A stretch of DNA of 64,000 nucleotides from Vacuolonema iberomarrocanum LEGE 07170 (GTDB lineage Bacteria > Cyanobacteriota > Cyanobacteriia > Elainellales > Elainellaceae), in NCBI GenBank assembly GCA_015207365.1, contig JADEXA010000031.1, forward strand, positions 1-64,000. The letters run 5' to 3'. Below the pieces are notes generated by a model, which saw only the letters and a list, made by a program, of their open reading frames with translations, searched no databases and was not told where the DNA came from. The position numbers and the translations under genes are program-made. Positions 1-7,418 of the stretch are shown piece by piece. Numbering within the stretch: position 1 is the stretch's first letter; each line of letters opens with the position of its first letter.

Positions 1-206
1 CGCAATGAATCCTTGTAATTCTTCTACTGCAGTTTGGGAAGAGGTATTGACCACCGAAGTAACCTGGATACGACTCGACCTCTGTATTTTCCCTTACTCC
101 CTTCAAAAATCAAAACGGATTGCTATAGAACAAACTTACTCAGGCTGAAGCAAGTTTTGCGTAAGCCCTAATATGGATGGTGATGTAACAGCAGGGGATG
201 CGTTCC
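1..206. other. Left-edge non-coding stretch with a short repeat remnant
   Basis: No convincing complete gene is seen. A minus-strand frame is open from about position 92 to the left edge, but it has no good start codon, so I do not call it. Positions 123-170 (CTATAGAAC...ACTTAC ... GCGTAAGCCCTA) look like an internally deleted copy of the palindromic element at 2986-3075. Confidence 0.4.
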
Positions 207-1301
207 ATGGCAGATGGATTCTTACTCAGCCGAGTATTACTCAAATTTGAAAGCGAGTCCGAGGATTTGTTGGGGGAGCTTTCGGCGATCGCCCGTACAC
301 CGGATGGCAGCCTTTGGGTGGGTTCTGATGAATTTATTACCTTGGAACGGCTGACCCCAATGGGGGATAGCGTCTATGGAAACCACACCACCTTTCATCT
401 CAACGATTTTCTTGAATTATTCGATAACGATTCTGAAATTGATATTGAAGGAATCTCTTACGCCGATGGTTACCTTTGGCTCACCGGTTCTCACAGCTTT
501 AAGCGCAATAAAGCGAAAGGTAAAAAGCAGAAAAAAGATATTGCGCGGCTCTCCGAAATTGAGCATGATCCAAACCGCTATCTCCTGGCTCGGTTGCCCG
601 TCCTAAATGGTGAGATTTTGCATACCTATGCCCAATCTGACGATGATGGCAATGCCTTGACCGCGGCCAGTCTCCAGAAAGTGGATGGGCATAACTTGCT
701 GATGGAAACACTCGCCGAAGATGAACATCTGGGAGTCTTTCTGAAGATGCGCTTGCCTTCGAAAGACAATGGCTTTGATATTGAGGGGTTAGCCGTGCAT
801 GGCGATCGCATCTTCCTGGGGCTGCGGGGGCCCGTGTTACGCGGCTGGGCCGTTATTCTCGAAATCGAAGTGGAGCAAACCGAACCCGGCGTTCTAGCCC
901 TGAAGGAATTAGACGATGGGGTCTTCTATCGTAAACACTTTTTGGATTTGAATGGCCAGGGGATCCGCGAATTATGCTTCCACGACGAAGACCTGATCGT
1001 GCTGGCAGGGCCAACCATGGCATTGGAAGGCACCATGCAGATGTTTCGCCTAGAGGATGTCCTCGACAATGAGCACAACACCCTCTGGAGCCAGGATTCT
1101 GGCAAACTGCATGTGCTCTTTGAGTTGCCCTTTACCCTTGGGGGCGACCATGCCGAAGGACTCACGCTGTTCCCCTGTCTGGGCTATGACGATGGTCTGA
1201 TGGTGATCTACGATTCGCCCCATCCAAGCCGTCGCCCCAGCAAACAGACTGTTTTTGCAGATGTTTTTCAGCTTCCCAACACCTCGATCAATGAGGATTG
1301 A
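207..1301 (+). CDS. DUF3616 family protein
   Basis: This 364-residue protein resembles the DUF3616 family, which is predicted to fold as a beta-propeller-like domain and has no known enzymatic role. Recognisable stretches are the N-terminal LGELSAIARTPDGSLWVGSDE, the IDIEGISYADGYLWLTGSH block, FDIEGLAVHGDRIFLGLRGP near residue 200, and GGDHAEGLTL near the C-terminus. The repeated 'IEG...' strands fit propeller blades. An upstream in-frame ATG at 198 directly abuts the AGGGG at 193-197, whereas the ATG at 207 has that motif at a normal 9-nt distance, so I prefer 207. No signal peptide is seen, so it is probably cytoplasmic. It converges on the AraC-type gene 27 bp downstream. The family call is fairly safe; the function is unknown. 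Confidence 0.8.
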   Translation: MADGFLLSRVLLKFESESEDLLGELSAIARTPDGSLWVGSDEFITLERLTPMGDSVYGNHTTFHLNDFLELFDNDSEIDIEGISYADGYLWLTGSHSFKRNKAKGKKQKKDIARLSEIEHDPNRYLLARLPVLNGEILHTYAQSDDDGNALTAASLQKVDGHNLLMETLAEDEHLGVFLKMRLPSKDNGFDIEGLAVHGDRIFLGLRGPVLRGWAVILEIEVEQTEPGVLALKELDDGVFYRKHFLDLNGQGIRELCFHDEDLIVLAGPTMALEGTMQMFRLEDVLDNEHNTLWSQDSGKLHVLFELPFTLGGDHAEGLTLFPCLGYDDGLMVIYDSPHPSRRPSKQTVFADVFQLPNTSINED

Positions 1302-1328
1302 GGGCACATACCCTGCAAGCGTGAATCC

Positions 1329-2222
1329 CTACAACCCTTGGCGGATGAATTGCTTGGGTGTGACGCCCTTGACCTGCTTAAAGGTGCGGGTGAAATGCGA
1401 CTGATCGGTGAAGCCAAACAGATGGGCAACCTGGGCGATCGCCTCATCCTGTTTCAAGAGCGCCGCTGCCCGCTCAATCCGCCGCTTCACCACATACTTG
1501 TGTGGTGTCAGGCCGATCGCATCCTTAAACAATCGGGAAAAGTGAAACTTGCTCAATCCTGCTTCCAGTGCCAGATCCGCTAAGCTCATGTCATCCGCCA
1601 GATGAGCCTCAATGTAGTCAACAACGCGACCCATGCGCTGGCGCTCGATGAAATGCAGCCGGGAAAAGTCGACCGGACTATCAAGGCCATAATGATTGAC
1701 AAAGTGAACCGCCAGAGCCGTCGATAGGGTATCGACATACAGCTGCCCATTTGGCCCACCTAGCTCCGCTTCCACCACCAAGGCTTGCATCAGAGCATTG
1801 ATATGTCGATCTTTTGCCTGGTGTTGGCGACGAAACACCTGCCGTTCCAAGAGTGGTCGATCAGGCAGAAGCTCCAGAATTTTGTCGGGTTCTAGGGTCA
1901 GCAAAACAAACTGATTATGCCCACTAATGCGGTGGGAAAAGGGAATCCCTGCCGGATTGACCCACACATCCCCCGTTTCGTATCGATGGGTCTTAAAGCG
2001 TTTGCCATCTTTCCACTCCCATTCAAGGGCAGGGCCACTGTTCATGGCAAAGTAATGCTGCGTCACGGTGACATCTTCGGGGGTAAAGCCGTCATTTTCT
2101 CCCTTCTCAATGTAGACACCCTCCCATCCCAAGTCTTTACTCGACACCAGGACGCGCCCAGTGGTGACATCAGGTTGCGGCGTCAGGGTTTGGCTATCGA
2201 CAAAGTGAATCTGGCTTTGCAC
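1329..2222 (-). CDS. AraC family transcriptional regulator
   Basis: This is a 297-residue regulator with an N-terminal cupin-like sensing domain (about residues 1-170, with WVNPAGIPFSHRISGHNQ) and a C-terminal double helix-turn-helix (about residues 195-295). The first recognition helix region reads ADLALEAGLSKFHFSRLFK and the second GFTDQSHFTRTFK, followed by the usual GVTPKQF. The family binds DNA and usually activates a neighbouring or its own operon in response to a small molecule. No target is evident: the downstream gene converges, and upstream lies about 280 bp with no supported gene. A 37-codon open frame at 2339-2452 in that gap has no supporting feature. Confidence 0.88.
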   Translation of the reverse strand: MQSQIHFVDSQTLTPQPDVTTGRVLVSSKDLGWEGVYIEKGENDGFTPEDVTVTQHYFAMNSGPALEWEWKDGKRFKTHRYETGDVWVNPAGIPFSHRISGHNQFVLLTLEPDKILELLPDRPLLERQVFRRQHQAKDRHINALMQALVVEAELGGPNGQLYVDTLSTALAVHFVNHYGLDSPVDFSRLHFIERQRMGRVVDYIEAHLADDMSLADLALEAGLSKFHFSRLFKDAIGLTPHKYVVKRRIERAAALLKQDEAIAQVAHLFGFTDQSHFTRTFKQVKGVTPKQFIRQGL

Positions 2223-2500
2223 AAGATTTTTCCCAAACAGCGTGTCTCAGGGCAAACGTAGCCACAGATTTTCAGGCAGACTCAACAAGCAGCCACAGGG
2301 ATGAATCCGCATATTTCTCAAGGGCAAAAGGGTCAGCTATGAACCCAGCAGAACCCTTCATTGCAGCGCAGGAGAAGCTTACGGATTACTATACCTTGAG
2401 CCTTACCGAGAGCAAAGTTGCGCGCGTGGGCGATCGCCTTACACGATCTTGATAAACACTATTCAGAGATGACAGGCGATCGCATAGCAATAAGGACGGC

Positions 2501-2863
2501 TCATTCCCCACTCGCCGCTAACCTCATTTCTTCAGAAAACACGAAACAGCCATCCAGCTCCGGCACAAAGTCGAATACTTTAGTCACCGCATCAATATTG
2601 AGCGGGCCATAGATATGGGGAAATTGATCGTCTCCGCCTTCAAGATTTTCATCGCGAATTTCAGCGTTGACCTTCGACCGATCTACACACAACAAAATCA
2701 GGTCTGTCCGTCCGCGAAACAGAAAGTTTGCCACACGAATGAGTTGATCGGGCTTTGAGCAGTGAATGAAACCCTCAGACGCCAATGTATCGGCGGTATA
2801 ACTCCCCGATAGTTTGGCCTTGTCCCACTCGGTCGCTGTAGCCATGTGAAATATGTAAGTCAT
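2501..2863 (-). CDS. DUF952 family protein
   Basis: This 120-residue protein starts MTYIFHMATATEWDKAK and contains the DUF952 hallmark GFIHCSKPDQL, followed by LLCVDRSKV and FPHIYGPLNIDAV. DUF952 proteins are short, usually single-domain and of unknown biochemical role; the conserved His-Cys and FPHIYGPL segments suggest a ligand-binding pocket. Length is normal for the family. It stands alone between the AraC gap and a palindromic repeat, with no operon partner. Confidence 0.85.
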   Translation of the reverse strand: MTYIFHMATATEWDKAKLSGSYTADTLASEGFIHCSKPDQLIRVANFLFRGRTDLILLCVDRSKVNAEIRDENLEGGDDQFPHIYGPLNIDAVTKVFDFVPELDGCFVFSEEMRLAASGE

Positions 2864-2985
2864 CGCTTGGTCTGCGCATCTATCAACTGAATTAGATTAA
2901 CCCGCAATTCATGCGCAGTTGGGTCATTGGAGGAAAGGTTGGTGCTGACTTCTACCGAAGGGATCGCTCCTCGAAGAGGTTATTT

Positions 2986-3075
2986 CTATAGAACTTACGC
3001 AGAGCTTGCGCAATCCTGAGTGAATTCGCTGATGTTGTGGCCGCGGCCACAACATCAACCAACTGCGTAAGCCCT
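2986..3075. repeat. Palindromic MITE-like element, family 3, copy b
   Basis: The outer arms read GAACTTACGCAGAGCTTGCGC and CTGCGTAAGCCCT. The core is the perfect palindrome GATGTTGTGGCC/GGCCACAACATC. A second copy is at 54019-54105, with different bases in the core stem (GGGCGC/GCGCCC) but pairing kept, and a deleted remnant lies at 123-170. It sits just upstream of the LysR gene. Confidence 0.7.
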
Positions 3076-3153
3076 GCTTCCACCGTATCTAACCTGTTCT
3101 TGGCCGCCCAAGTCATAATTAGAACTGTTCTAATAACTGCAAGTTATTGACCA

Positions 3154-4056
3154 ATGGAACTTCGTCTTCTGCGCTATTTCGTGGTTCTTGCTGAAGAACT
3201 GCACTTCGGGCGAGCCGCCGAGCGGTTGCATTTAACACAGCCCGCTTTGAGCAAGCAAATTGCTGCACTGGAGCGGGAGTTAGACTTGGCTTTGCTGACG
3301 CGTACCAAGCGCGTCGTTCTGCTAACGGAGGCAGGGCGAGTCTTTTTGGAGCAGGCAAAGCAAATCCTCGCTCAAGCTGAGGCCGCCGTGCATCTCACCA
3401 AGCGGACGGCTCGTGGGGAGGTGGGAACATTGACCATTGGCTTTACGGCCACCGCGTTCTACACGGTTTTACCTGGCTTGCTGCGGCGCTTTTGCGATCG
3501 CTTTCCCAAGGTCGAACTCCATCTCCGAGAGCTTGCCACCGAAGCGCAGGTCAAGGCACTCAACGATCGCCAAATCCATCTGGCCTTCCTGCATCCACCG
3601 ATTGATGGGCGAGGGCTAGCGCTGCATCCCATCATTGAAGAGCAATTCCTGGTCGTCTTGCCCAAACAGCATCCGCTGCTCAGCTACACCGCCATTCCAA
3701 TCGCGGCGCTGGCGGAAGAAGCGTTCATTATCCATCCCCGCCACGAAGGTCCCATACTCTACGACGGATTCATGCAGTTTTGCCAACAATTCGGCATCCA
3801 GCCCAACATCGTTCACGAATCCATTTCCCTAGCAACCCGTGTGTGTTTGGTCGCAGCGGGAATCGGCGTCACCTTCGTTTCAGAATGTGTGCAGCCGATG
3901 GTGGGGAGCGAGGTCGAGTGTAGACCCCTGGTCGAGTCACTCCTCACCCTTAAATGTGCGGCAGCCTGGCGACTGGATGACCCATCTCCAACCTTACGGG
4001 AATTCTTAGCCCTGCTGCAGACTCCTACCAATTCAACCAAAACCAAAACCAGATAA
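3154..4056 (+). CDS. LysR family transcriptional regulator
   Basis: This is a 300-residue LysR-type regulator. The N-terminal winged HTH starts MELRLLRYFVVLAEELHFG and continues AAERLHLTQPALSKQIAALE (residues 1-60). A substrate-binding co-inducer domain follows (about 90-295), with GTLTIGFTATAFYTVLP, LREL and a late VAAGIGVTFVSE. It most resembles LysR regulators of aromatic or other small-acid metabolism, but the effector cannot be read from sequence. No divergent target gene is adjacent; upstream lies only the palindromic element at 2986-3075. The stop codon falls inside the long palindrome at 4050-4100, so the last residues may have been altered by that insertion. Confidence 0.9.
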   Translation: MELRLLRYFVVLAEELHFGRAAERLHLTQPALSKQIAALERELDLALLTRTKRVVLLTEAGRVFLEQAKQILAQAEAAVHLTKRTARGEVGTLTIGFTATAFYTVLPGLLRRFCDRFPKVELHLRELATEAQVKALNDRQIHLAFLHPPIDGRGLALHPIIEEQFLVVLPKQHPLLSYTAIPIAALAEEAFIIHPRHEGPILYDGFMQFCQQFGIQPNIVHESISLATRVCLVAAGIGVTFVSECVQPMVGSEVECRPLVESLLTLKCAAAWRLDDPSPTLREFLALLQTPTNSTKTKTR

Positions 4057-4100
4057 TTTTTTGAAAGCCGCGTGCTGCGCGGCTTTCAAAAAATTATCTG
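4050..4100. terminator. Long perfect hairpin overlapping the LysR stop codon
   Basis: CAGATAATTTTTTGAAAGCCGCG is mirrored by CGCGGCTTTCAAAAAATTATCTG, giving arms of about 23 bp with a short loop. The LysR stop TAA (4054-4056) lies in the left arm. The A/T-rich outer arm could act as a bidirectional terminator, or the whole may be a small inserted palindrome. Confidence 0.6.
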
Positions 4101-4242
4101 TAGTGGCTTCTTAGCGAATTGGTATCACTCATAACCCTGGCAGACTTGAAGCAGCCAGGGATAATTGTTTCTACGGAAAAGCACGATGCGCCTTTTCCAA
4201 AAACAATCTCCTCAAGCAGCAATGTCATCCTGATCATTGTCA

Positions 4243-4296
4243 TTGTCAGGATTTCCTTTTTCGACTATTCTCAAGAAAAGACCGATCGGTTTGTAT
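4243..4296 (+). promoter_or_regulatory. Promoter and TetR operator of the efflux regulator
   Basis: TTGTCA (4243-4248), a 17-bp spacer and TATTCT (4266-4271) form a good sigma-70 type promoter. Directly after it comes a 21-bp segment (4276-4296) with the dyad ACCGATCGGT at its core. The same 21 bases occur at 5001-5021 in front of the GST gene. The operator covers the expected transcription start and runs into the TetR ATG (4295), leaving a leader of only about 15-20 nt with no Shine-Dalgarno. This suggests autorepression. Confidence 0.75.
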
Positions 4297-4921
4297 GACT
4301 AAGGCAGAAGAAACCCGAACACGAATTATTCAACAAGCCGCAGACCTGTTCAACCAGCAGGGCTATGCGGGCGCGTCGATGTCAGACATTATGGCAGCGA
4401 CAGGGTTGAAGAAAGGTGGGATTTACAATCACTTTGCCAGTAAAGACGAGTTGGCGATCGCCGCCTTCGACTTTGCGCTAGAGCAAGTACAGAAACGCTA
4501 TGTTCGGGCGGTGAAAGGCAAGCGGGGGTCGATCGCCCGCCTCAAAGCCATCATCTATACCTTTGCCACGGCTCCGGATGAGGTGACGGTGAAGGGCGGC
4601 TGTCCGCTGCTCAACACGGCGGTTGAAAGTGACGATGCTCATCCGGTTTTGCGAGAGCGGGCACAGCGGGGCATGTATCAGTGGCGACGGATGGTTCACA
4701 AAGTCGTGCAAAGCGGGATTGATTCTGGGGAATTGCAACCAACGGTGAATCCGGATACTGTCGCGACGATTTTGATTGCCACCCTGGAGGGCTCATTGAT
4801 GCTGACGCAGTTGTATGGCGATCGCATCCACCTCCAGCGAGCCGAACAGCATTTGGAACAATATGTGGATAGTTTGCAACATGTGGATAACTTGAAGCAG
4901 CAGGAGTCCTCGTCTAGATAA
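4295..4921 (+). CDS. TetR/AcrR family repressor of the adjacent efflux operon
   Basis: This is a 208-residue TetR-type repressor. The N-terminal HTH reads TRTRIIQQAADLFNQQGYAG ... SMSDIMAATGLKKGGIYNHF (residues 6-50). The C-terminal ligand domain has KGGCPLLNTAVESDD, typical of the TetR_C subfamily that controls drug or stress-response efflux. The start at 4295 places the HTH at the normal distance from the N-terminus even though no ribosome-binding site precedes it, so the mRNA may be nearly leaderless. The identical operator at its own promoter and in front of the GST gene indicates that it represses itself and the GST-MFP-RND genes, and releases them on binding a ligand. The ligand is unknown. 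Confidence 0.88.
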   Translation: MTKAEETRTRIIQQAADLFNQQGYAGASMSDIMAATGLKKGGIYNHFASKDELAIAAFDFALEQVQKRYVRAVKGKRGSIARLKAIIYTFATAPDEVTVKGGCPLLNTAVESDDAHPVLRERAQRGMYQWRRMVHKVVQSGIDSGELQPTVNPDTVATILIATLEGSLMLTQLYGDRIHLQRAEQHLEQYVDSLQHVDNLKQQESSSR

Positions 4922-5000
4922 ATCACACTAGACATTAAGTCATTCCTTTGAACGGGTTTACGTTCGCTGGCTGGCAATAGATTCTCTTTTCTTGATCACA

Positions 5001-5021
5001 AAAAGACCGATCGGTTTGTAT
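5001..5021 (+). promoter_or_regulatory. Second copy of the TetR operator, upstream of GST
   Basis: These 21 bases are identical to 4276-4296 (core ACCGATCGGTTTGTA). They lie 60 bp before the GST ATG. A weak promoter (TTTACG at 4957-4962, 17 bp, GATTCT at 4980-4985) precedes the operator. Two exact copies of a non-coding dyad 725 bp apart are strong evidence of co-regulation. Confidence 0.75.
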
Positions 5022-5080
5022 TGGATAAACATTTTGCTTGTGTTCTGGCTGTCATTTTTGACTGTCGCTTGGAGGTATTG

Positions 5081-5743
5081 ATGCTGCGCTTTTACTATCA
5101 TCCCTTGTCACCCATCTCCCGCCGGGTCTGGATTGCCCTGCTTGAGAAAGCACTTCCTTTTGAGCCCATTTTGGTAAACCTCAATGGTGAGCAACGGAAG
5201 CCAGCCTTTCTCGCGCTCAACCCCTTTCAACATGTCCCGGTACTAGTGGATGGCGACCAGCGGATATTGGAGTCGCTGGCAATTATGGACTATTTGGAGG
5301 CGAAGTATCCCGAACCATCGCTGATGCCGCAGAGTCCAGAGGCGATCGCCCAAACCCGCATGGTGCAACTGGTCACGATGAATGAGTTGACTACCAAACT
5401 GCCAGCGCTGGTGATGGCGCAGGTGTCGGGTATCCCCGACGAGGACATACTCCAGCACCTGGCAACCGGGTTTGGATTTTTACAGGAACAACTGGGAGAT
5501 GCCCCCTACTTTGGGGGCGATCGCCTGTCTCTGGCCGATATTACAGCCGGGGCGGCGATCGCCTTGATGGTGCGATTGGGCGTTTCGTTGACGGATTACC
5601 CAGCGTTGGAAGCATGGCATGGGCGGATCGCTGCCCGCCCCTCCTGGCAGCAGACGGAGCCCGATGCCGAAGGTTTCAGTGTTTGGCAACGCTGGGTATC
5701 GCTACGGATAAAACGGTTTCAAAGACAAAAAGCACGGACATAA
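5081..5743 (+). CDS. Glutathione S-transferase family protein
   Basis: This 220-residue GST has an N-terminal thioredoxin-like domain starting MLRFYYHPLSPISRRVWIAL and containing HVPVLVDGDQRILESLAIMDYLE (the glutathione-binding P-V and E-S pairs). An all-helical C-terminal domain follows, with YFGGDRLSLADITAG. It would conjugate glutathione to electrophiles or reduce peroxides in the cytoplasm. The longer open frame from a TTG at 5021 would begin inside the operator. The ATG at 5081 has GGAGGT at a good distance and the canonical GST N-terminus, so I use it. It is the first gene of a TetR-controlled set followed by a membrane fusion protein and an RND pump, suggesting conjugation plus export of a toxic compound. 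Confidence 0.88.
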   Translation: MLRFYYHPLSPISRRVWIALLEKALPFEPILVNLNGEQRKPAFLALNPFQHVPVLVDGDQRILESLAIMDYLEAKYPEPSLMPQSPEAIAQTRMVQLVTMNELTTKLPALVMAQVSGIPDEDILQHLATGFGFLQEQLGDAPYFGGDRLSLADITAGAAIALMVRLGVSLTDYPALEAWHGRIAARPSWQQTEPDAEGFSVWQRWVSLRIKRFQRQKART

Positions 5744-5790
5744 CGCCACTGATGCTCTCTCCTTTCCTCAAACCCATCGGTCTCTTTACC

Positions 5791-7137
5791 ATGCAAAGTA
5801 TCCCTGAGCAAAATCTCCCTGAGCCATCGGTCAGTCAATCGCTTTCTGAAGCACCCCTACCCCGCCGCCTTTCGCGCAAAATAGGCTGGATGTTGGGAGC
5901 GATCGCCCTTTTGGGAGGACTCACCCTCCTTGGTGTGCGCACTCTTTTGACACGCGAATCGGCTCCCCAAATGGTCGATGCACTCGTCGTTGAAACCCTC
6001 ATGGTTGAGCCCGTCGAGTCCTACACCGTTGCTCGCACCTACACCGGAGAAGTGGTGGCTGGACGCACCAGTGAACTGGGGTTTGAACAGGGGGGCGAGT
6101 TGGTGGAAGTGTTGGTGGATCGAGGCGATCGCATTACTGCTGGAGAACCCCTAGCTCGGCTGGATACGCGTCGGTTGCAGGCCCAGCGAGCGCAACTCAT
6201 GGCTCAGCGCGATCGGGCACAGGCGGAGTTGTTGGAGTTGCAGAATGGCCCCCGCCGCGAAGCCATTGCCTCGGCTCAGTCGTCAGTGCAGGACTTGGAA
6301 AACCAGCTCGAACTCGAACGTTTGCGTCAGGAACGGCGGGAGGTGCTCTACACCGAGGGTGCAATTTCCCTAGAAGACCGAGATGTGGTGGCTTTTGGCG
6401 CGGATGCACTGGAGGAACGGCTAGCGGCGGCTCGCAGTCAGTTGGAAGAACTGCAAAACGGTACCCGTCCAGAACAGCTCATGGCTCAGCAGGCAACGGT
6501 GGAACAGCTAGCTGCCAGCATTGCCGACCTTGATATTGCCATTGAAAAAAGCACTATTTTTGCGCCGTTCTCGGGGGCGATCGCCGCTCGTCGGTTGGAT
6601 GAAGGAGCGATCGTCGAAGCCGGTCAACCCATTCTGCGACTGGTCGAACAAGCCGAACCCGAAGTGGAAGTCGGGCTCCCTCTAGAAGCGATCGCGAACC
6701 TAAATGCCGGAGGCTCCTTTCCAGTCAGCATTGGCGGGCAGCCTTACGATGCGGCGATCGCCGCCATCCTTCCCGAAGTCGATTCAACCACTCGGACACA
6801 GACCGTTGTGCTGCGGTTGCCCAGCACTGCGGCTACCAATCTTTCGCCAGACCAACTAGCCGATATTGAATTGGCTCAAACCATTGATGAAGAGGGCATT
6901 TGGCTGCCACTGTCTGCTTTGACCCAGGGCGATCGCGGCTTGTGGTCAGCGTTTGCTGTCCAACCGACCGAAGAGTCTGACGATGACCTGTTCCAGGTAG
7001 AGCGGCGACAGGTAGAGGTGCTGCACACCGAGGGCGATCGCGCCTTTGTGCGAGGGGTGTTGGTCGCGGGCGATCGGGTAATCACCGATGGGGTGCAGCG
7101 ATTGGTTCCAGGTCAGCAGGTGCAACTCATGGATTAG
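5791..7137 (+). CDS. RND efflux periplasmic adaptor (membrane fusion protein)
   Basis: This is a 448-residue HlyD/AcrA-type adaptor. It has an N-terminal membrane anchor (about residues 32-55, IGWMLGAIALLGGLTLLGV), then a biotinyl-lipoyl half-motif GELVEVLVDRGDRITAGEPLARLD, a long coiled-coil hairpin (RAQLMAQRDRAQAELLELQ ... ARSQLEELQNG), the second lipoyl half (FAPFSGAIAARRLDEGAIV), and beta-barrel and membrane-proximal domains. It links the RND pump to an outer-membrane channel. An in-frame ATG at 5752, 8 nt after the GST stop, would add 13 residues; neither start has a clear ribosome-binding site. No outer-membrane factor is encoded nearby, so a TolC-like protein must come from elsewhere. 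Confidence 0.88.
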   Translation: MQSIPEQNLPEPSVSQSLSEAPLPRRLSRKIGWMLGAIALLGGLTLLGVRTLLTRESAPQMVDALVVETLMVEPVESYTVARTYTGEVVAGRTSELGFEQGGELVEVLVDRGDRITAGEPLARLDTRRLQAQRAQLMAQRDRAQAELLELQNGPRREAIASAQSSVQDLENQLELERLRQERREVLYTEGAISLEDRDVVAFGADALEERLAAARSQLEELQNGTRPEQLMAQQATVEQLAASIADLDIAIEKSTIFAPFSGAIAARRLDEGAIVEAGQPILRLVEQAEPEVEVGLPLEAIANLNAGGSFPVSIGGQPYDAAIAAILPEVDSTTRTQTVVLRLPSTAATNLSPDQLADIELAQTIDEEGIWLPLSALTQGDRGLWSAFAVQPTEESDDDLFQVERRQVEVLHTEGDRAFVRGVLVAGDRVITDGVQRLVPGQQVQLMD

Positions 7138-7177
7138 AGGATGTCTGAGAAGTTATGGAGCAGCATTCTGAGCTGGG

Positions 7178-7257
7178 AAGATCCCCCTAGCCCCCTGAAT
7201 AAGGGGGAAATAGGACACTCAAAGTCCCCCTTATTCAGGGGGATTTAGGGGGATCTT
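7178..7257. repeat. Palindromic element between adaptor and pump genes
   Basis: AAGATCCCCCTAGCCCCC ... pairs with ... GGGGGATTTAGGGGGATCTT, with inner TGAATAAGGGGGA / TCCCCCTTATTCA. The whole folds into an 80-nt hairpin of a type widespread in cyanobacterial intergenic DNA. At 7384-7418, just before the pump ATG, lies a run of near-repeats of the form CAAAATC/CAAAATT, another common cyanobacterial short tandem repeat. Confidence 0.75.
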
Positions 7258-7418
7258 TACCCTGCAATTGAGATAGCACAACCTTTGCAGACACTCTCTT
7301 AGGGTGTTGGTAAACCGCAAAAGTGCAAAGACATAACGGTTGAATACGACAGCCAAACTATCACAAACATGCTCTTGAATCGCCAAAATTCAAAATCCAA
7401 AATCTAAAATCCAAAATC

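Noticed and set aside
2339..2452. 37-codon open frame between AraC and DUF952 genes
   Set aside because: Short, no domain, weak ribosome-binding site.
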